Assembly (NCBI GenBank): GCA_958510875.1
Contig: OY294070.1
Span: forward strand, 13,569,631-13,633,630
From: Endomychus coccineus
Taxonomy: Eukaryota > Arthropoda > Insecta > Coleoptera > Endomychidae
DNA: 64,000 bases
Direction of reading: 5' to 3'
The stretch's first letter is position 1; every line of letters begins with the position of its first letter. The notes beneath the pieces were generated by a model. That model worked only from the letters and a program-made list of their open reading frames with translations, had not been told where the DNA came from and made no database searches. Shown here piece after piece: positions 1 to 12,069 of this stretch. The position numbers were made by a program, and so were the translations under genes.

Positions 1-1319
1 CTGAATAAAAAACGTAACACCTAGTGTTTGTTGAGCAATATGCCCGAAATTTTCACAGAAGGAATACTTCAATATAATCAAGAGATGATTAAAGTTTCAA
101 TGAAAAACTCCAACGTTATCTCAGTTTTTGTTATGTAAAGAAGAGGAATGTTTTCAACCCATAATCGTAAAAATTAACCTTTTTCACAGTTTTATTTTCA
201 CATTTCTGTCGTAAACATTATCCACAATGCCAAGAGTTCGACAACGTAAAAATTATGGCCGGATGATTGGTATGAAGGAGGGTGGATTTTCATTTCGGGA
301 AATTGCCAACCGTGTGGGTCGTAACGTTACAACAATGTTAAGATGTTGGTCAAGATGGTCTGAAGAAAGCCTTCATGAGCGTCGCCTCGGATCCGGACGA
401 CCTAAGAACATTGGCCGGCCCTAAGAGACAGGTTTTCCACTACACGAGCTGTAGGAAATGACTGGATGGAAACTTTAGGACTGAGAGGCTTCAAGGCCTT
501 TTTTTGGGATCCGTTCTTATAGAGCATTTTATGCCTTCCCCTTACTCCACGTCATCACGCCCGTAGGCTGGAGTGGTGTAATGAGCGAGTGAACTGGGCG
601 CAGGAATGACATCATGTAGTCTTCAGTGACGAGTCGCGATTTTGTTTGTGGGCCCATGATGGGCGAAAGAGGGTGAGGCGTTCACGTGGAGAAAGAAGAA
701 ATCTGCAATTTGCTGTTGAACTCCATACTGCCCTCACATTAGGAGTGATAGTTTGGGGTGTAATATGTTTTGGCAGTAGGTCACCTCTAGTTTTCGTCCA
801 GGGCAATTTGAATGCAGTCAATTACATAACCAACGTGTTGAAACCTGTTGCAATGCCATATCTTCGGGGGTTAATTGATACAATTTTGCAACAGGACCAT
901 GCCCGCCCTCATATGGCAAGGGTTACAACGCAGTATTTAGAAGATGCTGAGGTGGTGGTGCTTCCACGTTTACCGCATCTCTCGCCGATTGACATATCTG
1001 GGATATAATCGGTACAAGACTGAGTAGTTCACGTCACCCCCTCACAATTTAGATGATCTTCGACTTCGTATACAAGAAGCTTGGGATGATGGGATACCTC
1101 AAGGCCACGTTGATCATCGTGTTCAAACTGTACCTCATGAGTAAATGAGTGCATAACCAATCGGGGTGGGGTCACACATTATTGAATGAATTTTTTATTT
1201 ATGTTTTTTTTCGCTTCAACATTTAACCATTTACTGGTTACATTAATGTGCCTCTACTGGAAAAATTTCAATTAAATTGCTTAACTATTACTAGGGGTTG
1301 CGTTTTTTATTCAAATCAG
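1..1319 (+). mobile_element. Tc1-like DNA transposon, left end at window edge
   Basis: The first 40 bases and the reverse complement of about 1275-1319 share the inverted terminal sequence TGAATAAAAAACG(T/C)AAC followed by CCTAGT, as expected for terminal inverted repeats. The right end abuts TA (1320-1321), the Tc1/mariner target. The left copy lacks about four bases found at the right, and its TA would lie just outside the window. Length (~1.3 kb) and the single transposase relic inside fit the family. It is inactive: the transposase is broken in several places. Confidence 0.85.
227..1140 (+). pseudogene. Tc1-type DD34E transposase, degenerate
   Basis: Reading from the ATG at 227 gives a Tc1 N-terminal helix-turn-helix (FREIANRVGRN) and the GSGRP linker, then a frameshift stop at 422-424. 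The protein resumes in other frames. The DDE domain is open from about 610, after an in-frame TGA at 607-609. The first catalytic Asp is in FSDESRF (codon 628-630) and the second in QQDHARPH (codon 895-897). The third acidic residue should follow SPI at 991, but one base is missing from that Glu codon, and HIWD continues in the next frame. About three residues are also missing between the second Asp and SPI (31 instead of 34). The C-terminus runs to about 1140. The enzyme would cut and paste the element at TA sites; this copy cannot. Confidence 0.85.
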
Positions 1320-2690
1320 TATATATAATAAATGTTTATGAGCTTTAATTCGTTCATCTATGCTTTGTTTTGTTTGTCCTATATAAATCTGTCTATACAG
1401 AAAATTTTGTAAATACTATGTGAAATGTGAGTTCAGAATATACCTAAATATTTCAGGTTATTATTATTTTTATGTATTATTATATGTTTTTTTCTCAATT
1501 TAGATATCATTCGTAATTTTATTATTTTTATTGTAATATTTATGAATTCTGATTTCCAAAATTTTGTTTATACATTGTAATGTCTTTACGATAGCTTTAA
1601 CATTGGTTATTGCAGATTCGCGAAATTCAGGATTTCGATCTCCTATAACCTGTTACGACATTATTTTATTGTTGCTCATATTGTCATAGAGGCATCATCT
1701 CAAACCTTAACAGATTGAATCAAAAGTATCCTTCCAGATAACTTTGAAGGGGAAACTTATTTGAAACTGCAATAGTTTTGGTTCAGTGATTAAGGATATA
1801 CAAAAAAATGTTAAGGAGCGAAAATAGAATTTATTCCTATCCTCATAGTGATTAAGCTATATAGTCTGAAATGGTGTTCGTTTAATCTTAATATCTGAAT
1901 AAAATAACTATTAAAAGTTTGATTTTCACCAATTTAATAAATAAATATAATTATAGTTTCGCTATAACACAGAACAGCTAACCTAATATATAACATTAAT
2001 GATAATCTTGATACAATAACCCTGTATTCCATTTCATTATTCCCCGGTACATTTTACGATAAAAATTAACAATTAAATTCCTCCACGATTTAATTATTCA
2101 ATCAACTCTAAAGCTAACTGACGAGGTGCTTCTCGCAATGCTCAGGATTAAATTGGCCAAAAAGAAAATACCGTTCTTAAATTGAAACCAATAATCAATC
2201 CAATTTCCGACGAGATCGCTTAAAATACCCTTCAATTTTAATTGGAACAATTAGGAATAATTTTAATCCGCCACTCGCTGGTCTTGATGCCATCTTATTT
2301 TCCCTTACGTCTCGCTCTTAAGCTCCGAATTGACAGTCACATCCAGTATTTCTACCGGCAAGAATAACGCCTCACAAATTATAACGCTTCCGTGTGATTT
2401 ACTGGAAATGTCTTATTCCCTGATATGTATATAACATCCCACGATTCACTTAAATCAATGAGGTTGGAATATGAATAATCTTTTATTAGAATTTTTTTTG
2501 ACATATCTGTCATATTCGTATAAAACCATAGAGAAAATCTTCCATATTCTATGACCATTAATGAACGTTCGATGAAAGTACATAGTGTTAGCTAAAGATA
2601 TAAATGAGAGGTAATTTTTTCTTATAATATACGAATTCATGTTAACAAAGTCTGTATACGACAGCAACCAAAACATAAAACGCTAAAGTA
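1320..2690. other. AT-rich non-coding sequence
   Basis: No coding similarity, RNA gene or repeat structure was recognised. The block 2040-2420 is less AT-rich and shows no sign of repeats. Probably intron. Confidence 0.5.
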
Positions 2691-3560
2691 TCTACTTTCA
2701 AACCAGATGTTGAAGATTTATGAGGTAATAGAAAATGATTGTCGGACTTTATTAGAAATATTGCTATTTGTGCATTCTATCTAAAATATACTTATAAAGA
2801 CGCATGTAGAAATTTGCATGGGTTTTAGTTAATTGAATTAGTATATATCTGACTTAATGACTGAATATCTGTTCTATTGATTGGAGTCACGTCTTATGTG
2901 AATCATCTCCAGAATAGATCTTTTATAATAATTGGTTTCCTTAGTTAAAATATTAACATTTTTTAAAATAGAATTGATGGTTATAATCATAGCAGTGTTT
3001 AGCAAGGACGGTGGAATTTTCTAAGTTTTTGTTTTGTTGTAGTATACTTATTAGGGCCATACATTCTTTTCTACAAATAATGTATAAGTCCCATCGCAAT
3101 GTAAACAATTTAATTTGTATACCCTGTGGGTGAGTTTGTAGATTTATGCGCAACATTTATATCATACTTTTTTCAACATTTCTCAATTTTCTCTGAGGTC
3201 TCCGGAATATATGGTAATGTTATAAAATTATCTGTATTACCATTTATGTTATTTATGTATGATGTTCCATTATAGATTTTGTTTATTCGTTCTTTAATGA
3301 TGGAATTGAAAAATGTTTTTGGGTAGCCATTCATTACCAGTGTATTACGAAAATTTCTTTTGTTGTTGTTGGTGCAACGGAATTGAAGTGAAGATGACGT
3401 TGAGACAAGCTTCTTTAGTAAACCACGAAATTTTTATTTTTCCATCTGCATCATGCCTAATGTTCATATCTAGGAAATTTATGTTTTTTTCACTTCTATT
3501 TCACAAATATACTGAAGTTTACAGTGGGAATTGTTAAATTTATCACGTACTGAACTTTAT
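2690..3560 (-). pseudogene. Penelope-like element (family A), RT C-terminus to GIY-YIG region
   Basis: Read on the minus strand, the segment begins with a reverse-transcriptase C-terminal motif (INFLDMNIRHDADGKI near 3460-3500). It continues through NGYP, IIKERINKIYNG and YIPETSEK, then the C-terminal part with KECMAL and a histidine-rich end (KHCYDYNH near 2965-3000). The same order recurs at 60560-61450 and 21855-22430, so this is one interspersed family. Stops and frameshifts interrupt it. PLEs normally encode RT plus GIY-YIG endonuclease; this copy keeps only the 3' half. The 3' non-coding tail down to about 2690 also matches the 61.3-61.7 kb copy. Confidence 0.75.
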
Positions 3561-4254
3561 CATTGGGAACATTGCGAACTAATTAAATCAAATTAAATTA
3601 GGTGATTTTAGCTTATCTTCTTATCGTTTATGGGGAATACTTTGGGCATCGTTATAGTTGATAGCTCAGAAAAATGCACGTTCCTCCTAATGTATAATTT
3701 TAAACAAAGAGTAATAAAGAAATAGATCACTCTAACGGGACCTGACAATGAATTTAGAATAACATTAATACGTAAAACTGCACAATGTATCGTTCACATA
3801 CTGGTTTTGATTTTAACGATATTTTATTAGCTATAGTTTAATGAATAAGTATTTTTTAACTCCGAGTAACAATGGATAAACCCACTTTGAATATCTTATA
3901 AGAGGCTCATAAAACCAGTGATGGGTAGCGGACCGTGGAAAGGACATGGACAATCAGTCTTTGCAAATAATCAACTTGCATTATGCCTAATTTAAAATCG
4001 CTAACTTGAAACAATACCAAGAAAGCCAGTTTAAGCAAATTTATTCGTATTCGTAACGATTCTCGAAGATCAACGTCTAGTGTTACGTTAAAATCCATTC
4101 GTAATGATTAATTTTAAACTCATTATTATTCTGCATTTCTTGCAAATTATAATAAACGTTTGTTATAATAAAGAGCGTTTCAAATTAAAATTGAGAGTTT
4201 GAATTTCCCGCCGTTTGCAGTGTAGACTTTTTGACAGTTGGTATCTGACCTTCG
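3561..4254. other. Non-coding sequence, nothing recognised
   Basis: AT-rich unique-looking sequence between a PLE relic and a LINE relic. The only open frames are short and resemble no family. Confidence 0.5.
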
Positions 4255-4920
4255 AAACACCATACGGGGGTGTGGAGTCTTTGGGCATAAAACCAAATAC
4301 TCCGAACCCATGGGTAAATACACCTAGCAGAAGTCCATGCAATTAAGAGATGTGCGCAGCTCTATATGAACAAAGGATACAAAAAGAAGAAGATAACCAT
4401 CATGTCCGATAGTCAAGCAGCTATAAAAGTGCGAAACTAAGCCAAATACCTTAGGGGTGTAGAACAGAATCACCCACCACTGGGTTCCACGACAAACAGG
4501 CGGACGACCTTGTACGCAAGAAAGCTGATAGGACCGAAACCCTTAGAACAGTAGAAACAGAGCTTGGTACAAAGTACTGGAGTTATTTTCCGGCACACAG
4601 ACAATCCAAAACCGTCCTGGATAAATTTAGAAAAAAGTATGTTTTGGAAACTATAAAGATAAGCAGGAACAATCTGAGCATCTTAATAGGACTCATGACG
4701 GGACATTGCAAACCCAACAGCCACATGAGTAAAATTGTCCTAGTGAACGATGGAATATTTTGATTTTGCACAGAAGCAGAAGAAACACCGATATATCTCA
4801 TCACCAACTGCGCCGGGGGAGATTCTTCAGAATACACACAACCATCGAGGAAATTTTGCCACTGGAGCCGAGAAAACATTAGCTTCCCTAAGAGATCTAA
4901 AACTCACCAGTGTACTGTAA
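4255..4920 (+). pseudogene. Non-LTR retrotransposon ORF2 3' end with RNase H (I/R1/Loa-like)
   Basis: Translation across frames gives an RNase H core: LAEVHAIKRCAQ carries the catalytic Glu, and ITIMSDSQAAIK (about 4395-4430) carries a catalytic Asp. After a region with lesions come TGHCKPNSHMSKI and CTEAEETPIYLITNCAG, the zinc-knuckle-like Cys/His segment that closes ORF2 in RNase H-bearing LINEs. The frame ends at a stop near 4918 after a leucine-rich tail. The N-terminal endonuclease and RT are absent, as in a 5'-truncated insertion. Clade assignment is tentative. Confidence 0.75.
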
Positions 4921-5319
4921 ATCAGTACTGTAAGGTGGTACAATAGTTCTTTGAAGGCGCAGTATATTTGACACCCCTGACTAACCCAATCCTAATGTTC
5001 CATATACAAAATCTGCCACAGTTTTGGTGGCAAAACAAACCAATTAACCAAATTTTAAGGATACCAGCATTATGGGATATATGGGGAGACCAAGCTTTCA
5101 GGTGGACACCAAGACCCGAGCCTCTGAATTTCTCCAAATCAGATCATGCCTTGGGATTACCTAGATTTGAGAGTACGCTGAAGGGCGATGAACAAACATT
5201 ATCAGTTGTTGAGCCTCATCTCTTGGCATCAAAGTGAAGACATGGGCGATATGTTCGTTACACAGAACTTTCAAACACGTATTGGTAGCAAAGAAAAGTT
5301 CACCCTGATGTTAGGAAAG

Positions 5320-5640
5320 GAGCAATCTGTCGGTATACCGATAGATCCAGAGCCACAGAAAGTGCGGGAGCCGAAGTCGTTGGACCCTGTATAAAAAAAA
5401 GAACTCATTGATAAATACATCAGTATCTTCGAAGCGCAAGTCTATGCAATTGAGAGATGTGGAAAACTCAATCTGGACGAATATATAGCGGTCATGTCTA
5501 AAAGAGCTGATTTCAAACATCATCAACTCAAACATGGTTCTCACCTTCAAAACCAAACTGAATATCTTAAGAGTGCAGGACAGAATCACCATTCACTGTT
5601 TAAAATTGGTCCGATTGAACAACCAACGGGGATGGAATAA
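5320..5640 (+). pseudogene. Second RNase H fragment of a related LINE
   Basis: Frame-shifted translation gives the RNase H entry motif YTDRSRATESAGAEVVGP (about 5332-5390), where Gly of the usual TDGS is Arg. Next comes SIFEAQVYAIERCGKLNLD and a degraded IAVMSKRAD in place of MSDSQAA. It covers nearly the same domain as 4255-4920 but is a different, more damaged copy. The 400 bases between the two show no clear domain. Confidence 0.7.
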
Positions 5641-6350
5641 ATTTGATCCGTTACATGAATAGTTGAATGGTTCTCATCGATACCTGGATTTTGTATTGGA
5701 CTTGAGAAGTTTTCGTAAAACGCTCCGGGATCTGCATAAAATGAAAGAGCCTACGACATAGCACTTCTGAATGGACGTCTTGGTTGTAGGTGTGCGTTAG
5801 GTATCGCTGGACATGTAATGTAAGACATTCGTACATACTTAAACCATCATCCAGCTCGTCGATTGTCAATAGCCATTTGGCAGATAAAGATCATCATAAC
5901 ATTATTATATACAGTTAATTTTTCAGGCTGTAACAATAAATTGGACAATAAAGCATGATGCTAAGTATGTAACGTCATAAATGTGGAGTTGATATGTAAA
6001 TTTACTATGTTATAACAGACGCGAATGATAAAATAGTTGTTAAATTGTATCTTGAATGTCTGGGTAATTAGGATTATTTTATATTCGCTGGAATATTTCG
6101 CTTTTTTTGTTACATAAATAAAATTTATGTCGCGAAATAAATTTTTACGCCTACCAGTTCTAGGAACCTTTTATTGTGACATTTTTTCAATCCAGACGTT
6201 AAAGTCGTGTCCTTTTTATTCGATTTCCATTGTGCACCACAAGCCCCGTACATAATCTCTCATTTATTTACATACGTGTCGAATGCATCTAGTAGGTTCA
6301 TAAATAAGCAAAATATATTGACACAGGACTGTTAGTGCAGATACTTTCCC
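5641..6350. other. Non-coding sequence, nothing recognised
   Basis: AT-rich sequence with no coding similarity or obvious repeat seen. Confidence 0.45.
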
Positions 6351-6359
6351 TCACTGGAA

Positions 6360-6500
6360 CTGATAGTGACGAGCAAAGCAAGACCAAGACCAAGACCAAA
6401 ACTTATACAAGTTTTATTCTTGCACATATGATCTTGGTTTTGGTGTTGCAAACTAATGTGTTCCTTGATCTTGCATGTTAAGTCTCGCAAGTTTGTATAC
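6360..6500. repeat. CAAGACC/GGTCTTG motif repeat, solitary piece
   Basis: Contains CAAGACC in tandem and then GGTCTTG-like words in the opposite orientation. This is the same vocabulary that fills 7020-7200 and 8230-8440. Likely a fragment of the same interspersed element. Confidence 0.55.
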
Positions 6501-6827
6501 CCTTTACTTTTCTGTGCGTCGTTCCTGTTCTCCAGTATCCGAAAATTAGGATATCATGTTCAATTTTGAAACTTTTTGTTATTTTGCAATAAGAAAATAA
6601 CATGCAATAATTTATGTAAATCAGCATCCATTCACATGTTTCTCGCATTCATCTCAAATACAATGAACACACATCACGATCACGAAAGTTAAAAAGAAAC
6701 TAGTTAAATAGTAAACAAATTTTCACCGTTCCAACACGTATCATGTGACTCACAACATATGAACCAAAAACGCCTGCATGTGGGGACATTGTTAAGAAGA
6801 AAGAACTTTGAGGCATACGCCGCGCCC

Positions 6828-8035
6828 AAGCTAAGTGAGCAATATGCGGATTCCGACAAAGCAACTGCAAGCCACTATCGGCAGCGCCTCCAGATGAATA
6901 ATTTTCTATTTTATATTTCTTTTAGTAAAGACTACTGAATATTATATTTTCAGGTCTCTTTACGGTAATACAGAAATATTATACATATTATTAGGAACAA
7001 TCCATTGATTTTGCAGGATTTGGAAGTCTCGCAAGACTCTTCAAGACTCTCGCAAAAGCCTCAGTCTTGCAGGATATGGTCTTGGTATTGGTCTTGGTCT
7101 TGCATATAGAGTCTTGGTTTTGGTCTTGCTGTCAAAATACGGTCTTGGCTTTGGTGTTGCGTTTTATGCAAGACCAAGAACAGTCTGTCTAGCGTCTGAC
7201 CGGAGTACAGTGAGGCTATCTCTGGGAAGGAGAACCAAACACACGGGGGAGGGGTTTTAGTCGGTAAGAATCTTCTGTACGAAAAAAAGATGTTTTATTT
7301 TTATGTCATTATTTACTTTTTTTTAAAACCGGCCAGAAATTAGTACTTTCCGGTTTATTTTTAGGTCAGAAAATCTCATTTTGTCGGACCGAGCCAGAAA
7401 ATTATTGTGATAGTCCGGTAAAAGCTTTTACCGGACTCATTTTTATTTACTTTCCGGCCTATCTAATGAAAAAAATAATGAAATAGTTAGTCTAAGATAG
7501 CGGTCAATTGGTTTCTATAGTAACCGAGTTTTGTATTATTTAAAACTATAAAATAACTTGACATATTTTGACGTTTAGTTGAAAACGTGACATTTATTAT
7601 AAAATGGATATTCAAAATGATTGTGAATTAATGGAAGATGAAATTATACCAGATGAATTGTTAAGGCGGCCACCCAAGCAACGTTTGATTTATTACCGTC
7701 GAAGTCCCGGATACGATATGAACAAACATACCAAATTTTTGAAAAGTTAATTAATAAAGAGTTCTTGTTATAAAAATATAAACTGAATGATATGAAGTTT
7801 ATGGTACAACAATGTCTGTTTTAAAAAAAATATTGTACGTAATACGTCCCAAAAGTGCTTTTACTGGACTCGCAGGCTTGCAGGACTCGCCTGCGGCTCG
7901 CCCTGCAATTTGCCCACTCGTCCAGTAAAAGACCACTTTCGGGACTTGTTACGTAAACTACTATTACATTGACTACATGTAGATTTTATTCTACTCTATA
8001 TTTTGCTTGTCCACCTTCGTGTATTTGTTCTTTTT
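6828..8035. repeat. Tandem duplication unit A, split by an insertion
   Basis: The unit starts at GCCCAAGCTAAGTGA, runs through a GGTCTTG-rich stretch to GTACGAAAAAAAGATG, and continues after the insertion with the GACTACATGTAGATT segment to about 8035. Unit B (8036-8640) repeats the same order without the 640-bp insertion. Units differ by scattered substitutions and small indels. No protein is encoded; open frames rich in Leu/Val/Gly are by-products of the GGTCTTG repeats. Confidence 0.75.
7313..7956. mobile_element. Palindrome-rich non-autonomous DNA element
   Basis: This block is present in duplication unit A but absent from unit B, so it behaves as an insertion. It holds a perfect 26-bp palindrome at 7412-7437 (AGTCCGGTAAAAG and its complement) and a long imperfect hairpin, 7836-7872 pairing with 7918-7956 (TTTTACTGGAC / GTCCAGTAAAA). 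A short frame from 7604 (MDIQNDCELMEDEIIPDEL, 48 codons) has an acidic start and a basic end but matches nothing I can name. Superfamily undecided; an ISL2EU/PIF-like element is one possibility. Confidence 0.6.
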
Positions 8036-8640
8036 GGCCGCCCAAGCTAAGTGAACAATATGCGGATTCCGATAAAGCAACTGCAAGCCGCTTTCGGCAG
8101 CGCCCCCAGATAAATAATTTTCTATTTTATAATTCTTTTAGCAGAGACTACTAAATATTATATTTTCAGATCTCTTTACGGTAATATAGAAATATTATAC
8201 ATATTATTAGGAACAATCCATTGATTTTTCAGGATTTGCAAGACTCTTCAAGACTCTTGCAGAAGCCTTAGTCTTGCAAGATATCGTCTTGGTATTGGTC
8301 TTGTTCTTGCATATAGAGTGTTGATCTTGCTGACACAATACGGTCCTGATCTTGGTCTGGCATATAGAGTCTTGGTCTTGGTCTTGCTGTCAAAATACGG
8401 TCTTGGCTTTGGTCTTGCTTTTTATGCAAGACCAAGACCAGTCTGTCTCGCGTGTGACCGTAGTGCAGTGGGGCTTCCTCTGGGAAGGAGAACCAACCAC
8501 ATGGGTGAGGGGTTTTAGTCGGTAAGAATCTTCTGTACGAAAAAAAGATGTTTTATTTTTATGTTATTATTTAATTTTAGATTGACTATATGTAGATTTT
8601 ATTCAATTCTATATTTTGCTTGTATCTGTTCTTTTTGGTC
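8036..8640. repeat. Tandem duplication unit B
   Basis: Second, uninterrupted copy of the unit described at 6828-8035. Its last segment, ending TGTTCTTTTTGG, matches the end of unit A just before 8036, which places the duplication junction at about 8035/8036. Confidence 0.75.
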
Positions 8641-9479
8641 TATGTGTAATTGCTTGTATTGCAATATTCTAAGTAAATGAATGAATAAATCTCCTGTTGA
8701 CCTGTTACGATGGTAGAAAAAAATGTTCTTTCCAATGAAAAGTTATGAAATATTAAGATAGCGTCGACTGGATCATCAAATTGCTTAAGAAAATAAAAAT
8801 AAATAGGAGACTGTGAAAAAACAAAACTTTTCCCCAATTTTGAGAAAAACTGGAATTTGCCGCAAATACTAGTTTACAACGCTCCAGACGTCGTTTAGAA
8901 TGTTAGATCGTTGTTTTATTGTTATTAGACAATTTATAAATGACATAAGCCTACTATTTAGAGCAGAGAACTTTTAAAACCTATTCAATAAATCCAATTT
9001 TCTCCAAAATGTAGTAAAATTTAAAATCGACCAAACATCATATATATTTGGAATGAAAGGGAAAAAATTCTCTTTCCAATGTTGTCTATGCCAAATAAAA
9101 ACACAACTTTGTCGTAATTCGAATTTTGATTTTTTTTTGGTAAAAGTGACTACGCCACTGCATTCCACTTGTTTGTTCTTCCAATTTCATGAATAACTGA
9201 GATATATCTGAAAAACGAAAACTAGAAAAATCGAGTTTCCTCAAATAACTGGAAAACTAAAGATGATATGATTTCACCACTGCCATCTTCCCAAAAAAGA
9301 GATCGCGATTCCCTATTAAAACATCGAAATTTATAGCCATCCTGTACATAATATCAATTTTACTTTTATGTAGAAATAATTGTGTGTCAAGATTTTATTT
9401 CAACCGGTACACATGGTGGAAAATTCCCATTAATATGATGAAATTACGAACATATTAGAAGCAACCCTTGAAACCGTAT
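8641..9479. other. Non-coding sequence
   Basis: Low-complexity AT-rich sequence with several related words such as TTCTTTCCAAT, suggesting old degraded repeats. No coding feature. Confidence 0.45.
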
Positions 9480-10100
9480 CTGTTTTTCTCGAAGGGAACC
9501 GAGAGAGCGAGCAAATCTAGAGAGCGTTGCCGCACGTATCTAATTTAAATATTATATTTCGTATTTTATCCCAATCAGTCAGAGATCCCTAGTGAAAGGG
9601 GTGAGTCTCCATATACAGAGAGCTTAATCACCCCACGACACCATACCCCTCGTACGTCTAAGCTCCGATAATCAATAATTATACTCAAATATAAAGAGTA
9701 AAGAGCCTGGCGAACGCCGATTTGGTTTCGCGCGCTAATGAGTGCAACTGAAATAGTACCGTGGTCGAGACGGAGATGGCGCTAGTTGTTTCGCCTTATT
9801 CTTGTTCTACTGGCCCGATCGCTTTAATCTAAACTCGAGGCCCCTCTCTGTGTGTGTGTCAGTTGCGTTGTGTGTTGGCCATCAGTTATGTATTTAGATC
9901 TGCGATTCAATAGTAAATACCCCTCCGCAAAATACTGAATCATGCGATCAAGGTATTATTCATTGGAAGTTTTAGTTTATCGACGTTTCTTAAATGAACT
10001 CTTGCTTACTTTGTTGTCGAACGCGAGCCAGTTACTGTACGTATTGCGTTATAACGCTCTCGTTTATACTAAATAATAGTACGTTCACGAGTTTTGTCAT
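9480..10100. other. Unique CpG-containing block, candidate intronic regulatory element
   Basis: Base composition shifts: CpG-containing words (CGCGCGCTAATGAG, CGATCGC, GACGGAGATGGCGC) replace the AT-rich background. No repeat and no sustained reading frame is seen. A short TG repeat sits near 9850. A regulatory role is an inference from composition and from the proposed position inside cut. Confidence 0.3.
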
Positions 10101-10399
10101 TCAGGGATTACCATACGTTGTATGACACAATTCGCCAATTACAGTAATTCTCACCTTAGCTACAATGATTAAATCCAAGATAATTACGTAGAAGCAGCAT
10201 TTTGTGTACGAGAAAGAAACATGTCAACATGAATAATCACATTCTCAAAGATTGTATGTGCTAATTCAACTTGTTTAACGATAGAAAATTACTTTTTTGC
10301 AATCAAAAATCTTACTTTTACACATTTACATTTCAGAATGTACTCAACTAATTATCTCTAAATAAGAAGTACCGATGACCTTTCACCTACCAACCTCTA

Positions 10400-10500
10400 C
10401 CGAGCCATCATAAGAAGTTTACTCTGATGATGGCTACTTGGTAGCTGAAGATCCTCAGTACTTTAACAGTATTTTTAGTGGATAAGGGTGATCATTCCTT
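10400..10500 (+). repeat. PLE family B terminal fragment
   Basis: Contains TCTGATGATGGCTACTTGG followed by AGTATTTTTAGTGGATAAGG. The same unit is at 51015-51110 and 52566-52650, and inverted at 46640-46720 next to a PLE RT. The stretch TCATCAGA...GTAGC resembles PLE terminal repeats. Confidence 0.6.
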
Positions 10501-10564
10501 ATTTAGTGTACCCACAGTGTGAACTCTCCTATAGTTCATTAGTAACTGATTCTCTGCATTTTTT

Positions 10565-11290
10565 CTATCAGATTTTACTGGGAATTGAGAAGAGCATGCA
10601 GGAAAATCTCAAAACGTTCCCGAAGGGAATCAGCTTGGTGAACGAAACATACGAGGCGGCTGACCACTTGCAGAATGCAATAACAGAGCTCTACGCAGAG
10701 AGCTGCCCCCGCAGCAAGGGTAGAGGCATCAATGAAATGTCATGGTGAAATAATTGACCAAATGCAACTGAAGCTAGAGTGATCACTCTCTTCAAAAAAG
10801 CCAACAATCAGACTGAATAAGAACACAAAGAAACTACAGAAGGAAAGAGAGATAAGCTTTGAAATTGAAACAGGCAAGGATGCAGCTAGGCTCGCACCCG
10901 TGAGCTAGGCTTGGTGCGATAGAAATTCTGTCCTGCGGATACTGGATCACCTGATGGGAACCAGCTTCTCTAGCTTCAAGTTACACGAGGAGTTTCCAAG
11001 GTAATGGTGCTAAACTTCTGGTGTCAACCAGTGAAGAGGGATATATGACATATACCTCGGTAGTGTGGTGAAGAAAAAGAGGGCTCAAAATGACCAAATC
11101 AGGCCTCGAACTTCTGAGACAGCTTATTATGGGAGCAACCACGGGATCTCTAATGAGGGTGGAACCATTCCACCTGGGTGTACGAGGAGCGACAACAAGA
11201 GCTGCCCACAAACTTCCGTCAATAAGACGGGAATGCAAAAAGTAGCCTTACTACCAATTAGTGGAAAAATTCACCCTTCCAAAGAAAATT
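10565..11290 (+). pseudogene. LINE ORF2 linker (endonuclease-RT) and downstream debris
   Basis: The frame to 10742 reads EAADHLQNAITELYAESCP, then KGRG and SWWN. This matches the helical spacer and WW motif that follow the endonuclease domain in R1/I/Loa-type ORF2 proteins. Downstream, fragments such as TLFKKANN continue the spacer with stops. The part 10980-11290 is open in several frames with weak LINE-like content; I could not assign its domain. Probably a truncated insertion. Confidence 0.55.
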
Positions 11291-12069
11291 AGCTCAACAA
11301 CTATCAATTAGCCCTACAAACCTTAGTGGGATATCTATATCTATTCGTAGATGACGTTGTTACATCTTGGTTTCTCTAACAATTCTGTTCACGATATTTC
11401 GTTATACCCCGATAGAATATTCGGCCAGTGGCACCATAACCCTATTCGTTCTGCTGATGAGCCCTAGAAGACGAAATAGTTATCCAGAAATATTGGATTG
11501 TGATCTCACTGGTTGGTCAGTCCTAAAACGAATGGTTATTCTCGTAAATTTATTGTGGTCGCTCTCTGTATTTGGATAAATCCAACTTTAGTTCTAAGTT
11601 ACCAGGTTAATTAATTATATTTTCTTCGTCCAGGTTGAGAAAACAGAAGCTAGCAGAAACTTGACGTAATATCTAAACCGCTTTTGTACAAACATTTCCT
11701 ATCGGAAATCATCCTTAATTGAACTCTGGTCTATAGTCTTCCTAATCTATGGAATTAACCCGGTTAGTGGCGAGAGAATTGCCCGATATCTTGATAGAGC
11801 ATCGGATATAAAATATTCATGTCCCTTCGATGATTCAAATTAAATTCAGCTTCGCTCTATGGAAATTAACGAACAATTGAATAACGCAATTACCTCGCCG
11901 AACGATGCGTTTTTATCATCGCGAGTTTTACGATAACATGCCTCGATTAAGTTCGCCTAACCAGAGAGATGGAAACAAAAGCCGGCATCAGAGAGGTATA
12001 TTCTTCCTCGACATTAAAACAAATTAAGATCTGATGTAATCCATAGGCAAATCCCCGGAGTGTCATCCC
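11291..12069. other. Non-coding sequence
   Basis: No coding or repeat feature recognised. Part 11850-12000 has moderate GC and several CG dinucleotides. Confidence 0.45.

Noticed and set aside
8318..8518. Leu/Val/Gly-rich frame
   Set aside because: Product of the GGTCTTG repeat words in duplication unit B.
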